From Collinsella sp. (lineage in GTDB: Bacteria; Actinomycetota; Coriobacteriia; Coriobacteriales; Coriobacteriaceae), in contig JAGZWV010000003.1 in assembly GCA_018378775.1 (NCBI GenBank), positions 1 to 64,000 on the forward strand: a stretch of DNA of 64,000 nt, read 5' to 3'. Below, piece by piece: positions 27,923 through 37,412 of the stretch. A program made the position numbers and the translations under genes. Position 1 is the stretch's first letter. Each line of letters starts with the position of its first letter. Under the pieces are notes generated by a model. It was given only the letters and a program-made list of their open reading frames with translations, was not told the origin of the DNA and ran no database searches.

Positions 27923-28062
27923 AGCGGCTCCTTTCTGCTGGTTGATGGCTTAAGCATATGCGGCCGCAGGTGCCCTTCCAAGCAACCGTTGGTTGCACGA
28001 CGGGGACCGCGGCGAAGAATTGCGCGCAACGCCCCACACCTCCATGCCGTACAATGACCGGC

Positions 28063-28800
28063 ATGGAACCTATCGCACACATACATACCGACCTGCCGCA
28101 GAAGTTCGGCATTCCGCGCAACAGCTTTTTGGCGCCTCATCTGCAGGGACACATCGTCTTTGAGCCGGAATTTGCCTCCAATGCAGCGGTTGAGGGCCTG
28201 GACTCCTTCTCTCACCTATGGCTGTTGTGGCGCTTCGAAAATGGAACGCCCGGCGGCACGGCAAACGACATAGCTGCCGATGCCAAGTCGCAGGACAGGT
28301 CTGGCACCAACGTCAAGTGGTCGAAGACCGTGCGCCCGCCGCGTCTGGGCGGAGCCGAACGCGTGGGTGTCTTTGCCACGCGCAGTCCGTTTCGCCCTAA
28401 TCCCATCGGGCTCACCTGCGTTAAGCTCGACCGCGTGGAGCTTAACGACGACGGCCCCATCATCCATGTGCTGGGGGCCGATCTGCGCGACGGCACGCCC
28501 ATCTACGATATCAAGCCCTACATCCCGTTTGCGGACTGCCACCCGGATGCGACCGGCGGCTGGATTGAGGGTGCTCCGTGGCAAGAGCTCGATGTTGAGT
28601 TTCCACAAGCGCTGCAGGACATGGTCCCGCCCGCAAAGCTCCCCGGCTTGGTCGAGGTCCTTTGCCAAGATCCGCGCCGCGCGGGCAGCAAGCACGAGCC
28701 AAACCGCGTTTACCACTTAGCTTATGCTGGGCTCGACATATCTTTTACGGTCGATAAAACCCAGCTAACCGTAGTCGCCGTCAACGACGCGCAAGACTAA
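28063..28800 (+). CDS. trmO: tRNA (N6-threonylcarbamoyladenosine-37) methyltransferase TrmO
   Basis: A 245-residue TsaA/YaeB-like protein, the enzyme that methylates t6A37 in tRNAs for threonine. The beta-barrel core begins EPIAHIHTDLPQKFGIPRN and contains the AdoMet-site motif ATRSPFRPNPIGLT and GADLRDGTPIYDIKPY. The C-terminal part (EPNRVYHLAYAGLDISF) is the usual extra domain. No strong ribosome binding site is visible; ATG 28063 is preferred, though ATG 28054 would add three residues. It diverges from the XRE/TipAS gene. Confidence 0.9.
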   Translation: MEPIAHIHTDLPQKFGIPRNSFLAPHLQGHIVFEPEFASNAAVEGLDSFSHLWLLWRFENGTPGGTANDIAADAKSQDRSGTNVKWSKTVRPPRLGGAERVGVFATRSPFRPNPIGLTCVKLDRVELNDDGPIIHVLGADLRDGTPIYDIKPYIPFADCHPDATGGWIEGAPWQELDVEFPQALQDMVPPAKLPGLVEVLCQDPRRAGSKHEPNRVYHLAYAGLDISFTVDKTQLTVVAVNDAQD

Positions 28801-28912
28801 CCAGCCATTCGTCTGAACCCGTCAAATTAAGCGCCAAACCCCATGTCAAAATCGCCCATACTGGTGGACAATAACGCCTACCAAAATAGTCCGCTTTGCA
28901 TGGGAGCTCAGC

Positions 28913-30124
28913 ATGAAATACGACTTTAGCTCGCTTATCGACCGCCACGGCATGGACTCCATCGCCGTTGACTCTTGGGGCGAGATCCCCGGTATGGCTC
29001 CGAACGCACCAGACGAGGGCTTCGACCGCATTCCCATGTGGGTGGCCGACATGAATTTTGCTACGGTGCCCACGGTTCAGGAGTACATCATCAAGCGCGC
29101 TCAGCACCCCATGTTTGGCTACTTCAATCCGCGTCCCGAGTACTTCGACCACATCATCGAATGGCAGAGCCGTCGCAACGGCGTTGAGGGCTTGGCGCCG
29201 GAGCATATCGGCTACGAAAACGGCGTGCTGGGCGGTGTCGTGTCGACGCTGCGCGCGTATGTCCAGCCAGGCGATGCGGTGCTGGTCCACAGCCCTACCT
29301 ACATCGGCTTTACCAAGTCCATCGAAGCCGCGGGTTATCGTATTGTCCACAGCCCGCTTAAGCTCGACGACCAGGGCGTGTGGCGCATGGACTTTGAGGA
29401 CATGGAGTGCAAACTCGCCCAAAACCACATTCATGCCGCGGTGTTCTGCTCGCCGCACAATCCCTGCGGCCGCGTATGGGAGCGCGACGAGATCGAGCGC
29501 GCCATGGACATCTATCGCCAGCACGATTGCGTGGTGATCTCGGACGAGATTTGGTCCGATATCATCCTGCCGGGACACAAGCATATCCCGACGCAGTCGG
29601 TGAGCGAGGATGCTCGCATGCGCACGGTCGCCCTCTATGCGCCGAGCAAGACGTTTAACCTGGCGGGTCTGGTCGGCAGCTACCACATCATCTACAACGA
29701 GACGCTGCGCGACCGCGTGTGCGCCGTGTCCAACAAGACTCACTACAACGAGATGAACGTCCTCTCCATGCATGCGCTTATCGGTGCCTACCAGCCGCAA
29801 GGCTACGAGTGGGTGGACGAGCTCAACGAGGTCATCAAGGGCAACGTCGACTATTTCTGCGATTACGTTGACGAGCATTTTAAGGGCGTGGCCTATTCGC
29901 GCCCGCAGGGCACCTATATGGTGTTCCTGGACTGCACCAAATGGTGCCGCGCACACGGTCGCGACATTCAGTGGCTGCTCGACGAGGGTGCGCGCGTGGG
30001 CGTAGGCTATCAGGACGGCCGCCCATTCCACGGCCCCTGTCACATTCGCGTGAACTTGGCGCTGCCGCTTTCGCGTGTAAAGGAGGCGTGCGACCGCCTG
30101 GATCGTTACGTTTTTAATGCATAG
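28913..30124 (+). CDS. MalY/PatB-type PLP-dependent C-S lyase
   Basis: A 403-residue fold-type I PLP enzyme of the MalY/PatB group (cystathionine beta-lyase activity). It shows the N-terminal IPMWVADMNF, GVLGGVVSTLRAY, SPHNPCGRVW, the PLP-stacking ISDEIWSDI and the Schiff-base Lys in YAPSKTFNLAGL. The C-terminal HIRVNLALP Arg binds the substrate carboxylate. The ATG at 28913 has GGGAG 6 nt upstream. It is monocistronic. It could cleave cystathionine or cysteine, or act as an aminotransferase. Confidence 0.92.
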   Translation: MKYDFSSLIDRHGMDSIAVDSWGEIPGMAPNAPDEGFDRIPMWVADMNFATVPTVQEYIIKRAQHPMFGYFNPRPEYFDHIIEWQSRRNGVEGLAPEHIGYENGVLGGVVSTLRAYVQPGDAVLVHSPTYIGFTKSIEAAGYRIVHSPLKLDDQGVWRMDFEDMECKLAQNHIHAAVFCSPHNPCGRVWERDEIERAMDIYRQHDCVVISDEIWSDIILPGHKHIPTQSVSEDARMRTVALYAPSKTFNLAGLVGSYHIIYNETLRDRVCAVSNKTHYNEMNVLSMHALIGAYQPQGYEWVDELNEVIKGNVDYFCDYVDEHFKGVAYSRPQGTYMVFLDCTKWCRAHGRDIQWLLDEGARVGVGYQDGRPFHGPCHIRVNLALPLSRVKEACDRLDRYVFNA

Positions 30125-30143
30125 CAAACGTTCTCTGTGTATA

Positions 30144-30176
30144 GGGGCCTTTTGGTCAGATTGGCCAGAAGGCCCC
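30144..30176 (+). terminator. GC-rich hairpin after the MalY-type gene
   Basis: GGGGCCTTTTGGTC / GGCCAGAAGGCCCC pair with small mismatches. No T-run follows, so termination would be weak. Confidence 0.4.
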
Positions 30177-30271
30177 ACATGGTAAGGCGTTCGTAATCAT
30201 TGGGCGGTTCTCGTATGCCGCCTGCTATTATTAGCCCATTGCTGCCAACAAACAGGACCGTCAGGAGCTTG

Positions 30272-31144
30272 ATGAAAGGACCCCGCCGCCCGGTTGCCAT
30301 AACGTTATTGCTTGCGCTCGCGATAGTGGGTGTATTTGGCGTGGCGATAACGGGTTGCTCTGGGTCGAGCAACGGCGCCTCGGCCTCTTCGGCAAAAAGC
30401 ACGGCCTCGCAGGCAAAAGGCGATGACGATGGCCTCAAGACCCTCAACGTCGGCAGCGACCTTTACCCGCCGTTTGTGTATAGCGACGAATACGGCGAGA
30501 CGGTCGGCCTGGATGTCGAGATTCTGACCGAAGCCCTGGCCCGCATTGGCTACAAGCCAAAATACCAGCTGATTGACTGGGAAAAGAAGAAAGATATGCT
30601 GGCGAGCGGCGAGCTCGACTGCGTTATGGGCAGCTTTAGCATGACGGGCCGCGAGGACGAGTATCGCTGGGCCGGCCCGTATCTTGCAAGTCGCCAAGTG
30701 GTCGCGGTCAATCCCGAGAGCGACATCTATACGCTTGCCGATCTGGAGGGCAAGGTCGTAGCGGTGCAGTCTACCACCAAACCCGAGACGATTCTGCTCA
30801 ATCGACTGAACGAAAACGTCCCGCAGATTAAAGAACTGTATAGCTTTTCGGACCGTTCCTATCTAAACCCGGCGCTCGTCGAAGGTCTGGTCGATGCTAT
30901 TGCCTCGCACGAGTCTTCGCTGCTCACGTACGAAAAAGACTACGGCGTAACATATCGCATCCTAAACGAACCGCTGCTGGAGGTTGGCCTGGGCACCGCC
31001 TTCGATATTAACGATACGCGCGGAATCGACGTCAAGCTCACGCGCGCTTACCAAGAGATGCTTGCCGACGGCACCATGGAGCGCCTGGTGTCCAAGTACT
31101 TTGACGACCCTTCACCATTCTTGAACGTGGAGGGGCTGTCATGA
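30272..31144 (+). CDS. Solute-binding lipoprotein acting as sensor for the adjacent kinase
   Basis: A 290-residue family-3-type periplasmic solute-binding protein. The signal peptide ends in an ITGC lipobox (about residue 28). The SBP domain shows LNVGSDLYPPFVYSDEYGETVGLDVEI, the Asp-Cys-Val-Met-Gly hinge and YRWAGPYLASRQVVAV. The ATG at 30272 has AGGAG 4 nt upstream. Its stop overlaps the start of a hybrid histidine kinase (ATGA), and no ABC permease is nearby, so it most likely presents an amino acid or similar ligand to the kinase and does not feed a transporter. Confidence 0.87.
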   Translation: MKGPRRPVAITLLLALAIVGVFGVAITGCSGSSNGASASSAKSTASQAKGDDDGLKTLNVGSDLYPPFVYSDEYGETVGLDVEILTEALARIGYKPKYQLIDWEKKKDMLASGELDCVMGSFSMTGREDEYRWAGPYLASRQVVAVNPESDIYTLADLEGKVVAVQSTTKPETILLNRLNENVPQIKELYSFSDRSYLNPALVEGLVDAIASHESSLLTYEKDYGVTYRILNEPLLEVGLGTAFDINDTRGIDVKLTRAYQEMLADGTMERLVSKYFDDPSPFLNVEGLS

Positions 31145-33333
31145 TCGATATGCCTGATCACGTCGCAGAGGAGCAGGGCAATCGTGTGGCGTGGATGTGG
31201 CCGCTTATCGCCCTGCTGGGGATAGCACTTTCTGTTGCAGCCGGCATGGCAAGTTATGGTTACACGACCGTTCAGGCCGAGCAGCGCTTTTCCGACGTTG
31301 TCGACTACGTGGCAACGCAGAGCCTCTCCTACGATGCGTTCAACAGCGCCTATGCGACCAAAAATCTAATCCGCGTAATGGAGATTGCCGGCGAGGTGGC
31401 GCGCGATATGGAGCGCGACGGCTCAGCGGATGGTGTCACGCTGGAGCAATATACTGACCAGTTTAACGTGAGCGCGCTCATCGTGATGGACGCGTCGGGC
31501 AACCTGGTGGCAGAGGCTTCGACGGATGATGTGAACTACGAGTCACTCGCAACGTATCTCAAAGAAGCGCCCGTGCTGGAAGTGGCGAGCTATCCGCTCA
31601 AGTCCTATAGCGCTCGCATCACGCTTGCGGATGATTCGGTCGCGGACATTGGTTGCGTCGCCCGTCAGGATGGCGACGGTATCGTTGTCGCGGTGAGGCA
31701 CCAGAGCGCTAAAGCGGTTGCGAGCAATACGCTCAAGCTGCAGAGCTTGCTCGATGGCTACGAGACCATCGACAGCGGCGATATCGTGATCGAAAACGAC
31801 GGCAAGGTTGTTGCGACCAATGCCGTCGAGCCCACCGTGTTGGGCGTGTTTGAATTGCCTGCGACGGATGCCCTCATTGTTGACGGAATTAAGGAACGCT
31901 GCCTGGCCGGCGAGGTTCGACTGGTCAATGTCGACGGCGAGTGGTTTTTGGGCTCGTATGGTAAAGCGCGAAAGTTTTACGTGTATACCTATGCGCCGGC
32001 ACAGCGCTACTTCGAGACTGTCGCCGCCGTTGTTGCCTGCGTGCTGGTGCTCTACGGCGGTGCCGTAACCGCTGTTGTGCTGATTCGTCGCCGCGCCGAC
32101 CGCCGGCGCTTGACGGATCTGCTGCAGCAGGAGCGCGACTACGGCGACAAGCTGGCAAAGGCAGCGCGTGAGGCCTCGTCCGCTAACTCCGCAAAGACGG
32201 AGTTTTTGCGTCGCATGAGCCATGACCTGCGCACGCCCATCAACGGCATTCGCGGCATGGTCGAGGTGGGCGACGCCAATGCGGGCGATCTGCAAAAGCA
32301 GACCGAGTGTCGCTCAAAGATTTGGACGGCATCGGGGCTACTGCTCGACCTTGCCAATGAGGCGCTCGACATGAGTCGCCTGGAGAGCGGTCAGGTCGAC
32401 CTGGAGCTCGTGCCCACAAACTTGGTGACCCTCAACCGCGAGGTGCAAGACATCCTGGAGCGTCAGGCAGATGAGCGTTTGGTAACCATCATCTGCGACC
32501 AGCAGGCCCTGGACCATCCCTATGCCCGAGTAAGTGTGACGCATCTTAAGCGTTTGCTGGTCAATATCGCCGGCAATGCCGTTAAGTACAACCGACAAGG
32601 CGGTTACGTTCGCCTGGTGTGCCGCGAGGTGGAGCCGGTGGACGGCGTCCCCGTCTATGAATACACGATTGCCGATAACGGCATCGGCATGAGCGAGGAG
32701 TTCCAGCAGCACCTCTACGAGCCGTTTAGCCGTGAGGAGCAGCAGGTGGAAGGCGCTTCGTCGGGAACCGGCCTGGGTGCCTCCATTGCGAAACAGCTGG
32801 TCGAGCTTATGGGCGGAACCATGAGCTTTACGAGCACCTTGGGACAGGGGACGACCTTTACCATTCGCCTGCCGCTTAAGAAGTGCAAGCGCTCCGAGAT
32901 TCCCCAGGCCGTTCGCGTGGATGCGGGCGATGACGATGCGCTCCAAGGCCTGCACGTCTTGCTGGTCGAGGATAACGACCTGAATGCTGAGATCGCGCAG
33001 TTTACGCTCGATCGTGCCGGTGCCATCGTGACGCATGCCAAGGATGGTGAGACTGCCGTCGAGACGTTTGCCACGAGCGCGCCGTATGAGTACGACGTGG
33101 TGCTCATGGATATCATGATGCCCGGCATCGATGGCCTCGAGGCCACGCGCCAGATCCGAGTGCTCAATCGCGAGGACGCCGCGACCACGCCAATCATCGC
33201 CGTGAGCGCCAATGCCTTTGCGGACGATCGCAAGCTCTCGCGCGAGGCGGGCATGAACGCGCACCTGAGTAAACCCGTGAGTTCACAGGAGCTTGTTGAG
33301 GCCCTTGCCCACATCGCCGCCGACGCATCGTAA
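31141..33333 (+). CDS. Hybrid sensor histidine kinase with C-terminal receiver
   Basis: A 730-residue membrane kinase. TM1 is at residues ~18-40 and TM2 at ~285-310, bracketing a ~245-residue extracytoplasmic sensor. The HisKA site is RRMSHDLRTPINGI (His361); the ATPase shows NAVKYNRQGG, ADNGIGM and GTGLGASIAKQL. The receiver begins HVLLVEDNDLNAEI and has phosphoacceptor Asp657 (VLMDIMMPG). There is no HPt domain and no response regulator gene nearby. Translationally coupled to the solute-binding lipoprotein gene just upstream. Confidence 0.93.
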   Translation: MIDMPDHVAEEQGNRVAWMWPLIALLGIALSVAAGMASYGYTTVQAEQRFSDVVDYVATQSLSYDAFNSAYATKNLIRVMEIAGEVARDMERDGSADGVTLEQYTDQFNVSALIVMDASGNLVAEASTDDVNYESLATYLKEAPVLEVASYPLKSYSARITLADDSVADIGCVARQDGDGIVVAVRHQSAKAVASNTLKLQSLLDGYETIDSGDIVIENDGKVVATNAVEPTVLGVFELPATDALIVDGIKERCLAGEVRLVNVDGEWFLGSYGKARKFYVYTYAPAQRYFETVAAVVACVLVLYGGAVTAVVLIRRRADRRRLTDLLQQERDYGDKLAKAAREASSANSAKTEFLRRMSHDLRTPINGIRGMVEVGDANAGDLQKQTECRSKIWTASGLLLDLANEALDMSRLESGQVDLELVPTNLVTLNREVQDILERQADERLVTIICDQQALDHPYARVSVTHLKRLLVNIAGNAVKYNRQGGYVRLVCREVEPVDGVPVYEYTIADNGIGMSEEFQQHLYEPFSREEQQVEGASSGTGLGASIAKQLVELMGGTMSFTSTLGQGTTFTIRLPLKKCKRSEIPQAVRVDAGDDDALQGLHVLLVEDNDLNAEIAQFTLDRAGAIVTHAKDGETAVETFATSAPYEYDVVLMDIMMPGIDGLEATRQIRVLNREDAATTPIIAVSANAFADDRKLSREAGMNAHLSKPVSSQELVEALAHIAADAS

Positions 33334-33336
33334 AGA

Positions 33337-33374
33337 TACGCCCCGGTCCCAACGTCGGTTGGGACCGGGGCGTA
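33337..33374. terminator. Convergent hairpin terminator
   Basis: A perfect 17-bp stem (TACGCCCCGGTCCCAAC / its complement) with loop GTCG lies between two convergent genes. Only a weak T-rich stretch follows on the + strand. Confidence 0.7.
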
Positions 33375-33403
33375 TTGCTATTTGCAAGAGCCTGCTTCGG
33401 GGT

Positions 33404-33883
33404 TTACTTTTCGTGAATCTGCTTGCCGCAGAGATGCTCAATCGTAATTTCGTACAGCTGAACGCCCTTGATGTCCTTGGCGATTTCTTCCTCGACCTCT
33501 TCGGCGGTGGGGTAGTACTTGAGCGCGAGCTCACGGACCTTGTCCTCGATAAATGCGGGGGTGTCATTCGCTAGGCGGCAACGGCCAAAGACAACGGTGC
33601 TCTGCACGTAGGGAGCCCAGTCGTCATCCTTGTACCAGTCGTTGCCGTAAACGGTAAAGCAGACCTTGTCATCGCGCTTGAGTGCGTCGACCTTGTGGCC
33701 AGCCTTGGCGCCATGGAAATAAATCTTGTCGCGCTCGGCGTCAAAGAAGTAGTTGACGGGGATGGCGTACGGGTAGCCATCGTCGCCGTTGACGGCAAAG
33801 ACGCCGCGCTTGCAGGTGGCGAGCAGTTTGCGCGCTTCCTCGTCGGTGATGGCGCGTTTCTTTCGACGTAAGGGCCTAAACAT
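33404..33883 (-). CDS. Pyridoxamine 5'-phosphate oxidase-family flavoprotein
   Basis: A 159-residue split-barrel flavin-binding protein of the PNPOx/NimA-like group (RAITDEEARKLLATCKRGVFAVNGDDGYPYAIPVNYF in outline; KIYFHGAKAGHKVDAL; VCFTVYGNDW; STVVFGRCRL). Related proteins bind FMN and sometimes reduce nitroimidazoles; the substrate here is unknown. The ATG at 33883 has GAAAGGA about 7 nt upstream. It lies between the two hybrid-kinase units and is convergent with the first. Confidence 0.88.
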   Translation of the reverse strand: MFRPLRRKKRAITDEEARKLLATCKRGVFAVNGDDGYPYAIPVNYFFDAERDKIYFHGAKAGHKVDALKRDDKVCFTVYGNDWYKDDDWAPYVQSTVVFGRCRLANDTPAFIEDKVRELALKYYPTAEEVEEEIAKDIKGVQLYEITIEHLCGKQIHEK

Positions 33884-33923
33884 CGTTGGCTTCCTTTCTG
33901 GTCGTGCGTGGTTGCTGCAAAAA

Positions 33924-36728
33924 CTATAGCGAAACGGATCCGTTTTTCTTGATGCGGGCGAGTATGTTTTTGAGCTTGTTAAAGTCGAGCGGTTTGGACA
34001 GATGGGCGTTCATGCCGGCATCGTGTGCCGCCTTGGCGTCCTCGGCAAAGGCATTGGCGGTGAGCGCGATGATGGGGATATCGGCTGCATCGACCTTCTC
34101 GCTCAGACGAATCGTGCGGGTTGCCTCATAGCCGTCCATGCCCGGCATCATAATGTCCATCAGGATCGCATCGAAGCTGCCGGCGGGATGCGACAGGTAC
34201 AGATCGACGACCTCGTTGCCGTTGGCGGCGCGGGTGACCACGACGCCCTCGGATTCTAGCAGCGTCTGGGCAATTTCGGCATTCAATTCGTTGTCTTCGG
34301 CGAGCAGCACGTTCATGTCGGCGAGCGAGCAGTCGGGCGCACTCTCAACCGTATTCGCCCGCGCCTGGGGATTCTCGTCGATATCGAGCGGAATCTCCAC
34401 GTAGAACGAGGTGCCCACATGGAGTTCACTGGTGACTTCGATGGTGCCGCCCATCAGTTCAATAAGCGACTTGACGATTGGCATGCCCATGCCGGTTCCT
34501 TGGAACTTGCTGCGCGCATCGTCACCTTCTTGGGCAAACGGCTCATAGATATGCTTTAAAAACTTGGGAGTCATGCCAATGCCGGTATCCGAAACGCTAA
34601 AGCAAAAGAGCGCGCGCCCGTTATCGAGTGGCTTGGTCTTTGAACTAAAGGTGACGGAGCCGCCGTGCTTGTTGTACTTAATGCTGTTGTCTAACAGGTT
34701 GATCATGATCTGTCGGATATGGGTGGGACTGCCGATCATGTATGGCCCCGTGGCGTACGGCAGACTATTGTCCTGCATGGTGATGCCGTTACTGGACGCG
34801 CGGAGCTTGCACAGCACCAGTGTATCGTCACAGAGCTCTTTGAGGTTAAAAGGCGTATGCTCCAGTGTTAGCTTGCGGTCTTCGATTTTGCCCATCTCGA
34901 GGATGTTGTTGATCAGCGAGAGCAGGTGATTGGCGGCAACGCGCGCCTTGGCACGGCTCTCGCGGGCGACCTGGATATCGCCTTCCTTCAATTCCTCGAT
35001 CTCGATAAGGCCCAGGATACCGTTGAGCGGCGTACGGATGTCGTGGCTCATACGCGTGAGGAATGCCGTCTTAGCGGCGTTGGCAGCATCGGCTTTTTTG
35101 CGCTCGGTTCGAGCGCGCACGAGTGCCCAGATGAGCAGGACGATGCCGACCGACAACATACCGATGAGGGTAGCGGCAATGGCGGTGCGGTTGCGAAAAA
35201 GGAATTGAAGCGTGTCTGATTCCTGGGTCGTGTACGACGTGGATGAGTAATTGCTTGCGGAGAGCGATTCTCCGGCATTGATGATGCCCTTGTTGATGAT
35301 TCCCAGCAGCTCGGGCTTTCCGCGCGAAATCCAGCACGAGAGCTCACAGGTGTCAGGGAGCTCGACCGTCTCGTAGTCCTTGAGATCATGACGGTCGCCG
35401 ATGGTTTTTAAGCGTGAGCTGGGAGCGACGATGCAGTGCGCCGTTCCCTTTCTGAGGGCGTCGAACGCTTCATCGTCGGATTGGTATTCGGTCACGGTCG
35501 CTGTGGGGAACAGGCTTTCAAGTGCATTTTTGTTGACAAACGATGATTTGGTACAGGCGATGTTCTGAAGGTCTTTGTTCAGGTCGCTGCCGGTGTGGAT
35601 GGCGGTGAGGGATATGGTCCCCAACGATACCGACTGCACAACGCCTGATTGCTCGGCAAACCAGTAATCTCGGTATACCGGCAGCACAACGTCTATGCTT
35701 CCCTTTGACAGGGCCTTTGACATCATCTTGTAGCTATCAAAGGCGACGGTTTTGACCGTAATGCCAAATTTATCGTGCAACGTCGTCGCAAGCGATGCGA
35801 GCGAGCCTTCCATTTCGCCGTTTTCGTCTTCGTTGCAGTAGGGGAGTCTGCCCGTAATGTAGCCGAGCGTGATGGTGTTGTCATTTGTTTTGAGCCAGGA
35901 ACGTTCGGGGCCGTTGAGCGATGATGAACCGCTGTTTTGGGCCGAGTAGTTAGATTTGACTTCGTCGATATAGCGTGGGTTGACGCGGGCGATTGCCGAC
36001 ATGGCGGCATTGATGTCGTCCATCAGGTCGGGGCGGCTTTTGGGGACGGCAAAAAAGTAGTCGCTCGAACCAATGTAGAACATGGGGGAGGCGCTGGGCG
36101 ACGAGGTCGTGTCGTTCATGATGATGGCATCGACCTCGTTGTTTGCGAGCGCGTCAAAGAGGGCACCGCCAGTGTCGATTTCTTTATAGGTGCAGGTAAT
36201 GCCTTCGTTGGCGAGCCACTGCTGGCCAACGAAGGTTTGCATAACGTCGGGGTTGCAGCCGATGGTAAGGCCTTGGAGCGCTCGGGGGTCGCCCTTGGCC
36301 AGATCGTCGCGATCGGGCTTGGCGTAGATGTAGTAGCGCTCGGTGCCCTCGGGGTTCGAGGAAAAGAGCAGCTTTTGGGCGCGTTCCTCGGAGTAGGAGA
36401 TGTTAGGCATAAGGTCGATTTCGCCTGCCTCGAGCATGTCCATAAGCTCGGTGAAGGTGCCGGAGACGTATTCGTACCGCCAGTCGGGCGTGTAGTACGA
36501 CAGGGTCTGGAGGTACTCGTAACCCCATCCCGAGAGACGCTCGCCGGGGGTGCCGTCCTGGAAGCCCTCGTTGTTGACGAGCCAGCCGACGCGGACCGTT
36601 TTGACCTGCTGATCGGAGTCGGCGGCAAAGGCAGGGGCGGGCGCGACGGCGCTCAGTACGGCGAGCGCGGTAAGCGCGGCGGCCAGGGTGCGACATATAA
36701 CTGAACGAAGGACAGTGGCAGCTCTCAC
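33924..36728 (-). CDS. Hybrid histidine kinase with two fused solute-binding sensor domains (BvgS/EvgS-like)
   Basis: A 934-residue kinase. A signal peptide (LAAALTALAVLSAV, cleavage near PAFA) is followed by two tandem SBP-like domains (about residues 45-270, beginning VKTVRVGWLVNNEG, and 290-505, beginning NTITLGYITGRLPY). A membrane helix lies near 520-545. Then come HisKA (TRMSHDIRTPLNGI, His562), an ATPase (NLLDNSIKYN, DTGIGM, GTGMGMPIV) and a receiver (VLLAEDNELNAEI, Asp858 in ILMDIMMPG). The GTG at 36728 has AGGA 6 nt upstream; a TTG two codons earlier directly abuts it. No output regulator is adjacent. Confidence 0.92.
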   Translation of the reverse strand: MRAATVLRSVICRTLAAALTALAVLSAVAPAPAFAADSDQQVKTVRVGWLVNNEGFQDGTPGERLSGWGYEYLQTLSYYTPDWRYEYVSGTFTELMDMLEAGEIDLMPNISYSEERAQKLLFSSNPEGTERYYIYAKPDRDDLAKGDPRALQGLTIGCNPDVMQTFVGQQWLANEGITCTYKEIDTGGALFDALANNEVDAIIMNDTTSSPSASPMFYIGSSDYFFAVPKSRPDLMDDINAAMSAIARVNPRYIDEVKSNYSAQNSGSSSLNGPERSWLKTNDNTITLGYITGRLPYCNEDENGEMEGSLASLATTLHDKFGITVKTVAFDSYKMMSKALSKGSIDVVLPVYRDYWFAEQSGVVQSVSLGTISLTAIHTGSDLNKDLQNIACTKSSFVNKNALESLFPTATVTEYQSDDEAFDALRKGTAHCIVAPSSRLKTIGDRHDLKDYETVELPDTCELSCWISRGKPELLGIINKGIINAGESLSASNYSSTSYTTQESDTLQFLFRNRTAIAATLIGMLSVGIVLLIWALVRARTERKKADAANAAKTAFLTRMSHDIRTPLNGILGLIEIEELKEGDIQVARESRAKARVAANHLLSLINNILEMGKIEDRKLTLEHTPFNLKELCDDTLVLCKLRASSNGITMQDNSLPYATGPYMIGSPTHIRQIMINLLDNSIKYNKHGGSVTFSSKTKPLDNGRALFCFSVSDTGIGMTPKFLKHIYEPFAQEGDDARSKFQGTGMGMPIVKSLIELMGGTIEVTSELHVGTSFYVEIPLDIDENPQARANTVESAPDCSLADMNVLLAEDNELNAEIAQTLLESEGVVVTRAANGNEVVDLYLSHPAGSFDAILMDIMMPGMDGYEATRTIRLSEKVDAADIPIIALTANAFAEDAKAAHDAGMNAHLSKPLDFNKLKNILARIKKNGSVSL

Positions 36729-36797
36729 ATGCAATCCTAACGAATCGAGACATTACCGCATAAGGATACCAGCTCAGCCTGCCCAGGCGGCAGCTGG

Positions 36798-36881
36798 TAG
36801 TCATTGGGGACGTTCTTAAACGACTAGTCATCGGGGACGTTCTTGTTTGACTAGTCATTTAAGAACGTCCCCGATGACTAG
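36798..36881. repeat. PalB repeat, site 4 (extended)
   Basis: A perfect 21-bp inverted repeat (36824-36844 / 36861-36881, CTAGTCATCGGGGACGTTCT...) is preceded at 36798-36817 by a further direct copy of the left arm (TAGTCATTGGGGACGTTCTT). It lies between the divergent kinase and potassium-channel genes. Confidence 0.85.
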
Positions 36882-36950
36882 TTCCGTTTGCGGGGGAGGC
36901 GTGGGACAATACCGAGCGAACGTGATTGGTTGTCCGTGGAAAGGGTCGCG

Positions 36951-37376
36951 ATGAAAAAGCTCAGGACGCTTGCTGACGTGTTACGCCAGGCGGGCTTCGT
37001 GCGCATTACGGAGCTATTCCTCGTCTTTTACTTGCTGTGCTCGACGGCCGTCTGGCTGTCCGAGCCCACGACCCTCACGTTTGGCGATGGCCTGTGGTTT
37101 AGCTTTGAGACGGTCTCGACCATCGGCTTTGGCGACATTCCGGCCGAGACAACGGTTGCCCGCGCCATTACCGTCATTCTGAGCGTCATCAGCATCTTCT
37201 ACATCGCCATGCTCACGGGCGTGGCGGTGAACTACTGCAATACGCTAATCAAGATGCGTCAAAAGGACACCATGGCGCGCTTTATGGATGATCTGGAGCA
37301 TTTGGAAGAGCTCGATCGCGACGAGCTTGCCGATCTTTCGCGTCGCGTGCGCGAATATCGCCGCCGCCAACGCTAG
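36951..37376 (+). CDS. Two-helix potassium channel protein
   Basis: A 141-residue ion channel subunit. The pore loop TVSTIGFGDIP carries the potassium selectivity filter between two membrane helices (about residues 18-37 and 73-95). The C-terminal ~45 residues are charged and helical (MDDLEHLEELDRDELADLS) and may form a coiled coil for tetramer assembly; no RCK domain is attached. The ATG at 36951 has GAAAGGG upstream. The LOG gene follows after 36 bp on the same strand. Confidence 0.88.
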   Translation: MKKLRTLADVLRQAGFVRITELFLVFYLLCSTAVWLSEPTTLTFGDGLWFSFETVSTIGFGDIPAETTVARAITVILSVISIFYIAMLTGVAVNYCNTLIKMRQKDTMARFMDDLEHLEELDRDELADLSRRVREYRRRQR

Positions 37377-37412
37377 GACGGGCGCCGCGCGTCACGATGA
37401 GGGGGACTGAAT

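Noticed and set aside
28781..30178. Minus-strand frame of 465 codons opposite the MalY-type gene
   Set aside because: The + strand protein has complete PLP-enzyme motifs; the minus frame has none.
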